Assembly (NCBI RefSeq): GCF_000482385.1
Contig: NZ_KI519397.1
Coordinates: 1 to 64,000 of the forward strand
DNA from: Nocardia sp. CNY236
Lineage (GTDB): Bacteria > Actinomycetota > Actinomycetes > Mycobacteriales > Mycobacteriaceae
Length of the DNA: 64,000 nucleotides
Direction of reading: 5' to 3'
A program made the position numbers and the translations under genes. Shown piece after piece: positions 27,810 to 38,267 of the stretch. Each line of letters begins with the position of its first letter. Positions within the stretch are counted from its first letter, which is position 1. The notes under the pieces were generated by a model. It was given only the letters and a program-made list of their open reading frames with translations. It searched no databases and was not told the origin of the DNA.

Positions 27810-28511
27810 ATGAACAGCATCATTCGCACCGTCGTTGCGACTGTGGCGGCTGCGAGTGCCATGAGCGTGGGGTCGGCGACAGCAGTGGCTTCGCCGCCCG
27901 AGCCAGAGGCGACCACGCTGAGCACCGAAATCCTGCCGGGGGTGCGCTATACCGCCGACACCGTGGATCGGTCGGTGGTCATCGAGACCGGCGTCGCGAC
28001 TCTCATCGGTCGCGACGGGCAGTTTCAGGTGCGCGACGCGGCGGGCGATCCGGTCGCCGGCGTCACCGCTTTCGCGGTCGAACCGCTAGCATGGCAGGCC
28101 GTCCAGGCCCCGCAAGACGTGCAGGCCGACATCCGAGCCGCTACGCCGGCGTTGCGGCTCGACGAGATCGCCGGCGAACCCGGGACCGAGCAGTTCGACG
28201 CCGGAATCCAGGCCGCGATCAACGAATTCGACCTGGCGGTCGGGGTCGGAACCCTGGCTGGCGGAACCATCGGCGCCGCGGTCGGCTGCGGGGTCGGCGC
28301 CGTGGCCGGCGCGGTCTTCGGTGCGCCGATCCTCGATGCCGGTGGTCTGACCGTCATCGCCGGATGCCTGGCCGGAGCTGGAGTGCTCGGCGGATTGGGC
28401 GGCATCGTCGGCGCCGCCGTGCTCGGCATTCCGGTGGGAATTGCCGCCGCGGTCAAATTCCACAACACGATGAACCAGCCGCAGAGCGTGAGCGAACTCC
28501 CCAGCGCGTAG
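27810..28511 (+). CDS. Secreted glycine-zipper-like protein of unknown function
   Basis: A 233-residue protein with a clear signal peptide (MNSIIRTVVATVAAASAMSV up to AVASPP near residue 28). A beta-rich region follows (YTADTVDRSVVIETGVATLI, FQVRDAAGDPVAGV). The C-terminal third is dense in Gly/Ala/Val (LAGGTIGAAVGCGVGAVAGA, GVLGGLGGIVGAAVLGIPVG) and probably membrane-inserting, with two Cys. Similar small proteins are frequent in Nocardia. ATG 27810 follows AAGGG. The Fur/Zur-like box upstream suggests metal control. Function unknown. Confidence 0.7.
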   Translation: MNSIIRTVVATVAAASAMSVGSATAVASPPEPEATTLSTEILPGVRYTADTVDRSVVIETGVATLIGRDGQFQVRDAAGDPVAGVTAFAVEPLAWQAVQAPQDVQADIRAATPALRLDEIAGEPGTEQFDAGIQAAINEFDLAVGVGTLAGGTIGAAVGCGVGAVAGAVFGAPILDAGGLTVIAGCLAGAGVLGGLGGIVGAAVLGIPVGIAAAVKFHNTMNQPQSVSELPSA

Positions 28512-28626
28512 TGGATCGGCCGTCCGTCGGGGACCGTCGCCGGTAGTATCGTGCCAGATGGTCCTCGTCGGTCGGACATCGTTCCAGTGGGCAGTGTCCG
28601 GTTGGGAGTAGCCACGGGAGTGGGAA

Positions 28627-31527
28627 ATGACCGCACGCGACGGTCCCGGCCTGGGGCGGTTGCATCGCAGCACTCGAGTACTGCTGATCGCCGCCACCGT
28701 ATTCGTCGTGTCATTGCTGATCTTTCCCCGCGTGGTCGGCGCCTACATCGGTTGGCTGTGGTTCGGTGAGGTCGGATTCCGCAGGGTCTGGTTCACCGTG
28801 TTGGTCACCCGCTTGTCGCTGTTCACCGTGGTCGCGCTACTGCTGGGCGGCGTTGTCTTCGCTGCGATGTGGTTGGCGTTTCGGTTCCGCCCGCCCTTCG
28901 CGCCGGGTTTTGCACAAGACACTCTCCGGCAGTACAGCCAGATGGTGATTCGGCGGCCGCTGCGGTTCGCGGTGGGCATCGCCGCGTCCCTGGGACTCAT
29001 CGGCGGCCTGATCGCCCAGTCGAGTTGGGTGACCATCCAACTGTTCGTGCACGGCGGGTCGTTCGGGGTGTCCGATCCCGAGTTCGGGCACGACGTCGGG
29101 TTTTTCGTCTTCGATCTACCGTTCTATCGGCTGGTGGTGAACCTGCTGTTCGCCGCGGTCGTCTGTGCGTTGGTGGCGAGCCTCGCAGCCCACTACCTCC
29201 TCGGCGGGCTACGGCTGTCCGGTTCGGTGATCGGCCCCACTCGCGCGGCTCGCGTCCAACTCGCGGTGTTCGCGGGCGCCTTCATCGTATTGAAGGCGGT
29301 GGCCTACTGGCTCGACCGCTACTCGCTGCTGTCGAGCCGAAGCAATGAACCCACCTTCGCCGGCGCGGGCTACACCGACATCAACGCCGTCCTGCCCGCC
29401 CGGCTCATTCTCTTCGCGATCGCAGTCATCTGCGCAGCAGCAGTGTTCGCCGCCGTCGTTGTTCGTGACCTGCGAATCCCGGCAATGGCCGCGGTGTTGC
29501 TGCTGTTGTCGTCGATCCTGGTGGGCGCAGTGTGGCCGCTGGCTGTCGAGCAGCTGTCGGTGCGTCCGAACGCCGCCGACATGGAGCGGGCCTACATCGA
29601 GCGCAATATTGCCGCGACGCGGCAGGCCTACGGAATCGGCAGCGATCGGGTCGACTACCAGACCTACCCGGGGGTCGGCACCACGCCGCCGACCGAGGTT
29701 CCCGCGGATGCCACCACCATTGCCAACGCCCGCTTGCTGGACCCGAACGTGCTGTCGCAGACGTTCACCCAGCAACAGCAATTGAAGAACTTCTACAGCT
29801 TTCCGGCGCAGTTGGACCTGGACCGCTACCGCATCGGCGGGCAGTTGCGCGACTATGTGGTCGCCGCCCGCGAACTGACCCCGACCGCGCTGAGCGGCAA
29901 CCAGCGCCACTGGGTCAATCGGCACACCGTATACACCCATGGTGACGGGTTCGTGGCTGCACCAGCCAATCGGGTCAATGCCGCAGTGCGCGAATCGGTC
30001 GGTGACGTCGCCAGCAGCAACAGCGGATATCCGATCTATTCGGTCAGCGATATCGCCTCCCAGGCATCCGGCCGCCAGCTGATTCCGGTCGATCAGCCCC
30101 GCATCTACTTCGGTGAAGTGATCGCCCAGGCCACACCGGACTACGCCATTGTCGGCGGCGGCCAACAGCCGCGCGAGTACGACACCGATGCCACCACCTA
30201 CACCTACACCGGTTCCGGAGGCGTCCCGATCGGGAACTGGATCGATCGCCTGGCCTTCGCGGCGAACTACACCGAGCGCAACATCATCTTCTCCAGAGCG
30301 ATCGGCCCCGACTCGAAGATCATCTTCAATCGCGATCCGCGCCACCGGGTGGAACTCGTCGCACCGTGGTTGACCACCGACAACAACCCTTACCCAGCGG
30401 TTGTGTCCGGTCGGATCGTCTGGATCGTCGACGCATACACCACGGTCGACGGCTACCCGTACGCCAAGCGCAGTTCGCTCGAAGCGCTCGCACTCGGCAG
30501 GGACGTCCGGACGCGATCTCCGCGAGAGATCTCCTACGTGCGCAATTCGATCAAGGCAACGGTGGATGCCTACGACGGCACGGTCACCTTGTACCAAGTC
30601 GACCGCCACGACCCGGTCCTGGCCGCATGGATGAGCGTCTTCCCCGGCACCGTGGAGCCCGAGGAGTCGATCACCCCGGAACTGCGTGCCCACTTCCGCT
30701 ATCCCGAAGACCTGTTCACGATCCAACGCGAGATGCTCGCCCGATACCATGTGAACGAGCCGCGAGAATTCTTCACCACCAATGCTTTCTGGTCGGTACC
30801 CAGTGATCCGACCGTCGACGTCAACCCACATCAGCCCCCGTTCTATGTTCTGCTCGGCGATGCGGGCACGGCGCAGCCGTCCTTCCGACTGGCCAGCGCA
30901 ATGGTCGGATTCAACCGGGAATTTCTGTCCGCCTATGTCTCGGTGCACTCCGACCCGGAGAACTACGGCAAGATCAGCGTGTTGCAACTGCCGACCGATA
31001 CCCTCACCCAGGGGCCGCAGCAGATTCAGAACTCCATGATCTCCGACACGAGAGTGGCGTCGGAGCGAACCCTGCTCGAGCGGTCGAATCGGATTCAGTA
31101 CGGCAATCTGCTCACACTGCCGATCGCCTCGGGCGGTGTGCTGTATGTCGAGCCGCTGTTCACCGAGCGGATCTCCACGACACCGAACGGATCGACGTTT
31201 CCCCAGTTGGCCCGGGTCTTGGTCAGCTACCGGGAACCGCGTACGGGTGGCGTGCTGGTGGGCTACGCCCCGACCCTCGCCGAGGCGCTCGAACAGGTGT
31301 TCGGCGCCGAAACCGGCGCGCTCGCCACACCGCCCGGCGGTGGCCCCGGGGCGCCTCCGCCGCCAGGCCAAAGGCCGCCGCCGGGAACACCGTCGGCGCC
31401 GTCGGACAGCGCACCTGTGGTGGACAGTGCGACGATCGCCGAGCTCAACGCACAGATCGATGCCATCCGGTCGGCCCTCGACCGGATACAGGAGCGAGTG
31501 AACGACCTCGACCACGGCGGGCGATGA
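28627..31527 (+). CDS. UPF0182 (COG1615) membrane protein
   Basis: A 966-residue integral membrane protein. The N-terminal third has about seven hydrophobic helices (for example VLLIAATVFVVSLLIFPRVV, VVALLLGGVVFAAMWLAFRF, AVICAAAVFAAVVVRDL). It is followed by a large extracytoplasmic domain with conserved NIAATRQAYGI, VNRHTVYTHGDG and YPYAKRSSLEAL segments and a C-terminal Pro/Gly linker before a short helical end. The family is universal in mycolate actinobacteria (Rv3193c-like) but has no settled function. The first ATG fits the helix boundary. Confidence 0.92.
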   Translation: MTARDGPGLGRLHRSTRVLLIAATVFVVSLLIFPRVVGAYIGWLWFGEVGFRRVWFTVLVTRLSLFTVVALLLGGVVFAAMWLAFRFRPPFAPGFAQDTLRQYSQMVIRRPLRFAVGIAASLGLIGGLIAQSSWVTIQLFVHGGSFGVSDPEFGHDVGFFVFDLPFYRLVVNLLFAAVVCALVASLAAHYLLGGLRLSGSVIGPTRAARVQLAVFAGAFIVLKAVAYWLDRYSLLSSRSNEPTFAGAGYTDINAVLPARLILFAIAVICAAAVFAAVVVRDLRIPAMAAVLLLLSSILVGAVWPLAVEQLSVRPNAADMERAYIERNIAATRQAYGIGSDRVDYQTYPGVGTTPPTEVPADATTIANARLLDPNVLSQTFTQQQQLKNFYSFPAQLDLDRYRIGGQLRDYVVAARELTPTALSGNQRHWVNRHTVYTHGDGFVAAPANRVNAAVRESVGDVASSNSGYPIYSVSDIASQASGRQLIPVDQPRIYFGEVIAQATPDYAIVGGGQQPREYDTDATTYTYTGSGGVPIGNWIDRLAFAANYTERNIIFSRAIGPDSKIIFNRDPRHRVELVAPWLTTDNNPYPAVVSGRIVWIVDAYTTVDGYPYAKRSSLEALALGRDVRTRSPREISYVRNSIKATVDAYDGTVTLYQVDRHDPVLAAWMSVFPGTVEPEESITPELRAHFRYPEDLFTIQREMLARYHVNEPREFFTTNAFWSVPSDPTVDVNPHQPPFYVLLGDAGTAQPSFRLASAMVGFNREFLSAYVSVHSDPENYGKISVLQLPTDTLTQGPQQIQNSMISDTRVASERTLLERSNRIQYGNLLTLPIASGGVLYVEPLFTERISTTPNGSTFPQLARVLVSYREPRTGGVLVGYAPTLAEALEQVFGAETGALATPPGGGPGAPPPPGQRPPPGTPSAPSDSAPVVDSATIAELNAQIDAIRSALDRIQERVNDLDHGGR

Positions 31528-31674
31528 GCGACCGTCCAGCGGCAGGGGCGATTCGTTGCGGCCGTCGATGTGGCGGACGCATCATCCGGGACCGGTCATC
31601 GGTCGACCGGCAGACAGTCGGCTCTGCCGCAGCTGCCGGGAGTCGCCGACCGAAACGGACTAGTGTGCTGACAC

Positions 31675-32235
31675 ATGGCGACAATCGCACTGCTCGAAAC
31701 CGTGGACGATCTCATGCTTCTTCTGACCGACTGTGCGGACGCATGGGATATGCCCGATCGCAGCGGTGACCCGGTCGACATTCTCGACCACGATCGCCAA
31801 TGCGCCGAACTGCTGCGTCGCGGCTACCCGGACGACGAACAATTGCAGGTCGCCGGTTTGGTGCACGATATCGGTCACAAGCTCGTTCCCGGTGACGTCG
31901 CCGGACACGGCCGGCATGCTGCGGATGCGGTGCGTGCTCTGTTGGGACCGCGAGTTGCACGGCTGGTGGAACTGCACGTGACCGCGAAACGCTATCTGGC
32001 CGCAGCCGATCCGGCGCATGCGGCCGCTCTGTCCGCCGCCAGCCAACGCACCTTGGTAGCACAGGGCGGTCCCATGACACCCGCGGAAGCCATGGCATTC
32101 GAGGCAGATCCGGAGTTCGCTGCCGCCCTCGCCCTGCGTCGCGCCGACGATGCCGGCAAGATCCCGGGCCTCGACGTCGCCCCCATCGAATCCTGGCGGT
32201 CGGTGATCGTCCGGGTGGCCACCGACCACGGGTAG
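31675..32235 (+). CDS. HD-domain protein, PhnZ-like oxygenase family
   Basis: A 186-residue HD-superfamily protein. Metal-ligand motifs visible are DHDRQCAELL near residue 38, LVHDIGH (HD) near residue 61, H at GHGRHAADAV, and the late RRADDAGKIPGL. The segment SQRTLVAQGGPM with MAFEADP is characteristic of the subgroup containing PhnZ, a diiron oxygenase cleaving 2-amino-1-hydroxyethylphosphonate. No other phosphonate gene is adjacent, so the substrate is open; a nucleotidase/phosphohydrolase role is an alternative. It is convergent with the pentapeptide gene, 10 bp apart. Confidence 0.75.
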   Translation: MATIALLETVDDLMLLLTDCADAWDMPDRSGDPVDILDHDRQCAELLRRGYPDDEQLQVAGLVHDIGHKLVPGDVAGHGRHAADAVRALLGPRVARLVELHVTAKRYLAAADPAHAAALSAASQRTLVAQGGPMTPAEAMAFEADPEFAAALALRRADDAGKIPGLDVAPIESWRSVIVRVATDHG

Positions 32236-32245
32236 CAGCAGGTGC

Positions 32246-32890
32246 TCAATCGGGCACTTGAAGTCCCACTGCTGCCGCGAGCGCGGGCGCGAGCTCCATC
32301 AGCTGCACTCTGTTGATGATCGCGCCACGGAGTGCCTCGATACCCTCCGCTACGGTGAAGGTCGCGGCCTGTCGGAAGTCGACCTCGGTCATCGTGGTCC
32401 GGTGCACCGCCAAGCGATCGATCCGTGAGCCGGGGAACGCCACCGATCTCAACCGGGCTCCGCCGAAATCGGCCTCGCGGAGCACACAGTCGTGGAAGGT
32501 GACCTCGCGCAGTGCAGCTCCGCGGAAGTTCACCGCGTCGAACTTGCAGTCGTGGAACGTGACGCGGCGTAGGCCGGCGCCGGCCAGTTCGACCCCTGCC
32601 CAGGCACTGTCGATGATCTCCGCATCCATCCAGGAGGTGTCCGACAGCGAGGTACCGGTCATGGTGACGCGACGCAGCCATACGCTGGCGAAGCGGGTGT
32701 AGCTCAGCGTGCCGCCGGTGAAAGCGAGGTCGGACAACGCCGATTCGTTGAACCGGGAGCTTCGCGCGTCGAGTTCGGTGAACTCGAGATCTCGAATACG
32801 GGCGCAGTCGTAATCACCTTCGAGCTCCACCTCGCCGTCGAACGCTTCGAGGAAGCGGGCGTATGGCAGGTCGTCGAGTTCACGCGGCAT
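32246..32890 (-). CDS. Pentapeptide-repeat protein
   Basis: A 214-residue protein with the A(D/N)LxX periodicity across most of its length: CARIRDLEFTELDARSSRFN, LSDLAFTGGTLSYTRFASVW, LRRVTFHDCKFDAVNFRGAA, LREVTFHDCVLREADFGGAR. This predicts a right-handed quadrilateral beta helix as in MfpA and Qnr, which mimic DNA and protect gyrase from fluoroquinolones. Whether this member binds gyrase is unknown. A short related fragment lies at about 34.1 kb. Confidence 0.88.
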   Translation of the reverse strand: MPRELDDLPYARFLEAFDGEVELEGDYDCARIRDLEFTELDARSSRFNESALSDLAFTGGTLSYTRFASVWLRRVTMTGTSLSDTSWMDAEIIDSAWAGVELAGAGLRRVTFHDCKFDAVNFRGAALREVTFHDCVLREADFGGARLRSVAFPGSRIDRLAVHRTTMTEVDFRQAATFTVAEGIEALRGAIINRVQLMELAPALAAAVGLQVPD

Positions 32891-33085
32891 CCTTGGCAGA
32901 CCTCACAGACATCGGATTCGAATCGTGCACCACGGGATGGGATAGCACATGGCACCGACAGTAGCGCCGCCGCTGCGGTCACCCCACCATGACGTATCGG
33001 TCCCTGCGAAGCGCGCTTGCACCGCACGCACCGGTGAGAACAGGTAGTGTCCTGGACTGGTCGATGACATGGAGGGAGCCCACCA

Positions 33086-33928
33086 GTGCGAATTCATCAC
33101 CTGGACGGTGGTGGGACGCGTCCGTTCGGCGGACGCTTGGTCGATGGGCGACCGGGCCTCTTTCGCCGGGGCGACACTGTGAACCACTGCGTGCTGATCG
33201 AGTTGGAAACCCGCCTGGTTCTTATAGACACGGGCTACGGAGAGCAGGCGCTGTTGCGCCCGAACGAGTGGGTGGGGCGCCAGGTCGTGCGGCGCACGAA
33301 TCCGGTATTGGACAAGCCGATCGTTCGGCAGGTCGAGACACTCGGCTTCTCCCGCGCGGATGTGCGCGACATCGTTGTGACGCATCTGGATCTGGATCAT
33401 GCAGGTGGCCTGGTGGATTTTCCCCACGCGACCGTGCACGTGCACCAGGCGGAGTTGGCGGCATTCACAGAAACGTATGGTTGGCGTGAGCGGTTTCGCT
33501 ACCGTCCGGTTCAGCTCGCGCACGGACCGACGTGGAGCGTCTACGCCGAGTGCGACAGCAGCAAAGACTGGTTCGGTTTCCAGTCGGTGGAGCAGGTGCG
33601 CGGCCTGTCGTCGGAACTGCTGATCGTTCCTCTGGCCGGACATACGCGAGGCCACATCGGAGTCGCGGTGCGCACAGCGAGAGGTTGGTTTCTCCATGCT
33701 GGGGACGCGTACACCCATCATGGTCAAATGGCAGATCCACCGAGAATGCCTTTATTGGGTCGGGTTTTCGAGCAGACGATGGACACCCACCGCCGGCAGC
33801 GAGCCGAGAATCAGCACCGACTGCGGGACCTGGTGCGTGAGCCCGACACCCCGGTGAACGTATTCTCTGCACACTGCGCAACCGAATTCGCACGACTGTG
33901 CAACGCGCAGTCGGACGGCGACGCATAG
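33086..33928 (+). CDS. Metallo-beta-lactamase-fold hydrolase, lactonase-like
   Basis: A 280-residue MBL-fold protein. The metal motif THLDLDHAGGLVDF corresponds to the HxHxDH box with Asp at the second position, as in AttM/AiiA-type lactonases. Later ligands are LAGHTRGHIG (His) and WFLHAGDAYTH (Asp). VLIDTGYGEQ precedes the box. It probably hydrolyses a lactone or similar ester; the substrate is not evident. GTG 33086 follows GGAGGGAG. Confidence 0.85.
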   Translation: MRIHHLDGGGTRPFGGRLVDGRPGLFRRGDTVNHCVLIELETRLVLIDTGYGEQALLRPNEWVGRQVVRRTNPVLDKPIVRQVETLGFSRADVRDIVVTHLDLDHAGGLVDFPHATVHVHQAELAAFTETYGWRERFRYRPVQLAHGPTWSVYAECDSSKDWFGFQSVEQVRGLSSELLIVPLAGHTRGHIGVAVRTARGWFLHAGDAYTHHGQMADPPRMPLLGRVFEQTMDTHRRQRAENQHRLRDLVREPDTPVNVFSAHCATEFARLCNAQSDGDA

Positions 33929-34007
33929 GCTTTGCCGCTGGCATGGTCGCTGTGTACCTGCAATGCGCTATTTGCATATGGAAACCTAGATATGCGCATC
34001 TTACGAC

Positions 34008-34150
34008 TTAATTCTCTGTATCGACAGGTGAACTGCGTCCTTTGCAACTCCGAAGACCCTTCACCTGCAGGTTCTCGGCTTCCTGTAGGGTCGCCCCGGG
34101 GAAGTTCACCGCGTCGAATCCGACATCAGCGTGGCAACGTGGCCCGGCAC
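34008..34150 (-). pseudogene. Pentapeptide-repeat gene remnant
   Basis: Read on the minus strand, the frame gives FDAVNFPGATLQEAENLQVK, which matches FDAVNFRGAALREV of the complete pentapeptide gene at 32246-32890. At DNA level at least 18 consecutive bases are identical (34101-34118 versus 32525-32542). There is no start codon in reasonable position and only a few repeat units, so it looks like a truncated relic. The rest of the 33929-34276 gap is AT-richer and shows nothing else. Confidence 0.4.
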
Positions 34151-34276
34151 CGGCACAGCGAGGTTCGTTCATCGGAGTAGTTCTCCGGGAGGAACAGATG
34201 ATCTGTCGCCCGCCGCTGATACGTTGCCCACTCGGTGGTCGACTCCAAGCGGCCCGCCCAACGGATGGAGATACCC

Positions 34277-36661
<2,385 letters not shown>

Positions 36662-36700
36662 GCGGGCGGGTCACGTGACCGTTTATGCTGGTTCACCTCG

Positions 36701-37063
36701 TCAGAAAGTCGTCAAGCAGAACGGGTGCCCGGACGGATCCAGGAGTACTCGCCAACGCTTCTCGTCGGGCTGATGGTCCGGTTTGGCCGCACCGAGTTCC
36801 AGCGCCGAGGCCTCCATCTCATCCAGGTCGTCTACCCGTAGGTCCAGGTGGAGCTGTTGCGGAATGTCCTGCCCCGGCCATTGCGGCGCCCGATATCCCT
36901 CGACCCGCTGGAATCCGAGGTCGCAACCGGAGTCGTCGGTCAGAGCGACGAACTCCTCCGAGCTGAACATTTCGCGCATCCCGGTCAGTGCCCCATAGAA
37001 GCCTGCGAGTGTGTGTGGGTCGGCGCAGTCCACAGTCACACCTCGAAGTCGTGCACCTGGCAT
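36701..37063 (-). CDS. VOC (glyoxalase/bleomycin resistance) family protein
   Basis: A 120-residue protein with one VOC module pair: RGVTVDCADPHTLAGFYGAL at the start, QLHLDLRVDDLDEMEASALE in the middle and RVLLDPSGHPFCLTTF at the end. These are the usual beta-alpha-beta-beta-beta signatures; the ends of the first and last strands normally carry metal ligands. It could be a small-molecule-binding resistance protein or a dioxygenase/isomerase. It is convergent with the UvrA-like gene. Confidence 0.85.
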   Translation of the reverse strand: MPGARLRGVTVDCADPHTLAGFYGALTGMREMFSSEEFVALTDDSGCDLGFQRVEGYRAPQWPGQDIPQQLHLDLRVDDLDEMEASALELGAAKPDHQPDEKRWRVLLDPSGHPFCLTTF

Positions 37064-37154
37064 TGTTCACTCCTCTGTCGTCGAACGCCGTAAGCCGCTG
37101 CTACACAAGACCAACGGCTGACGGTCACATCGCACCAGCGACGTCTGCTTGTGC

Positions 37155-37184
37155 TGTCGGTATGGATAACACGCGGTACCGACA
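37155..37184. promoter_or_regulatory. Inverted repeat, possible operator
   Basis: TGTCGGTA and TACCGACA form a perfect 8-bp inverted repeat with a 14-bp spacer in the gap between the VOC gene and the cluster's minus-strand arm. It lies about 95 bp upstream of the VOC start. Regulator unknown. Confidence 0.35.
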
Positions 37185-37305
37185 ACAGTTTCGTGGCGCA
37201 GGTGGCGTGATGCGCTGCGATGTTCTCTGGGCGTGCCGAGTTCAACGGCTTCGGTCGCTGCAGGCGTTGGAAGAAGGACCGACGACCTGCCACCCATAGG
37301 AGGAG

Positions 37306-37502
37306 ATGATTCGAGGGGCGGTGAGATGCTACATGAGCAGATCGGACCTACCGACCTACAACCCGTTGGTGAAGGTGCTCGGCCTGATCGTGGCAGTCGG
37401 TTCGCGGGATCCGTCGACTCCGGCGTTGTTCATGGCTTCGGCGCTGGTCCTACTGCCTTTTGCTGATGCTGGTTGCCGGTAGGACCCGCGGGGGTCGATG
37501 AC
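37306..37502 (+). pseudogene. Small membrane-protein remnant, probably frameshifted
   Basis: From ATG 37306 (or 37333) the frame reads YNPLVKVLGLIVAVGS... ALFMASALVLLPFADAGCR and stops at 37482. Shifting by one base after LLP gives LLLMLVAGRTRGGR and a stop at 37502, an end much more typical of small actinobacterial membrane proteins. GGAGG lies just upstream of 37306. I read it as a short membrane protein with a late frameshift; it may also be no gene. The remainder of the 37064-37510 gap holds only the inverted repeat. Confidence 0.3.
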
Positions 37503-37510
37503 CGAACCGC

Positions 37511-38260
37511 TCATGGGACGTCCGCCTCGACAACGATACTTCCGCCGAACCGGTTGCGCTCGCGCCCAGTGGCGTAGTCCCGGAATTCGAGGTCGACGAT
37601 TTCGAAGCCGGAACTTCGGACCAATCGGACCACTTCGGCTCGACTGAACAGGTGAACGGGAGTCTGCAACAGGGTGTCACCGTCGCGATATGCCGCCACA
37701 AAGTCTCCTCCGCCGGGTAGTAGGCCATCGCGCACCATGTTTCGCATCGTCTGGAAGACGCCGTATCTGACGGCGTTGTACCGGTTGTTGACATCGAAGA
37801 CGAATGCGCCGCCGGGCTTCAGCATGTTCCTGATCTGGTTCAACCCCGGAACCAACTGCGTGCGCGGGACGTGTCCCAACACATTGGACAGACAGATCAC
37901 CAGGTCGAACGTGCCAGGAATGGCCGCCGGAAGGTCGGGCGACCCGAGTGCCACTGCGTGTACCTCGGCGGTGGGACAGTTGCGTTGGGCGAGTGCGGCC
38001 ATCTCCGGGCTCTCGTCGATGGCAACGACTCGATCGGGGCGGATTACGGATACCACGCGCTGCAGCCTCTCGCCGGTACCGGTACCCACGTCGAGCACAG
38101 CGATTCCTCGCCGGTCTGCCGCGGCAGCGAAGATCACTCTTTCGACGGCCTGGAAGTAGCCGCTGTGCTGCTCGAGATACGTGACGTAGCCATGCGAATA
38201 CGCGTCGTAGAATCTTTGCGAGGTCACTGCGGTCGGCGCAGCTTTGGAACCCTTCGACAT
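37511..38260 (-). CDS. SAM-dependent class I methyltransferase
   Basis: A 249-residue methyltransferase with motif I VLDVGTGTGERLQRV, acidic VVAIDESPEM, FDLVICLSNVLGHV (post II) and LKPGGAFVFDVNNRYN (post III). It ends in a beta strand pair typical of small-molecule methyltransferases. The ATG at 38260 is served by AGGAGG, which overlaps the stop codon of the upstream glycosyltransferase; translation is therefore coupled. It is the last gene of the cluster's sugar arm and could methylate the sugar or the aglycone. Confidence 0.88.
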   Translation of the reverse strand: MSKGSKAAPTAVTSQRFYDAYSHGYVTYLEQHSGYFQAVERVIFAAAADRRGIAVLDVGTGTGERLQRVVSVIRPDRVVAIDESPEMAALAQRNCPTAEVHAVALGSPDLPAAIPGTFDLVICLSNVLGHVPRTQLVPGLNQIRNMLKPGGAFVFDVNNRYNAVRYGVFQTMRNMVRDGLLPGGGDFVAAYRDGDTLLQTPVHLFSRAEVVRLVRSSGFEIVDLEFRDYATGRERNRFGGSIVVEADVP

Positions 38261-38267
38261 GCTCCTC

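Noticed and set aside
36669..36680. Perfect palindrome GGTCACGTGACC between convergent genes
   Set aside because: Only 12 bp, no loop or U-run for a terminator, and no promoter context for an operator.
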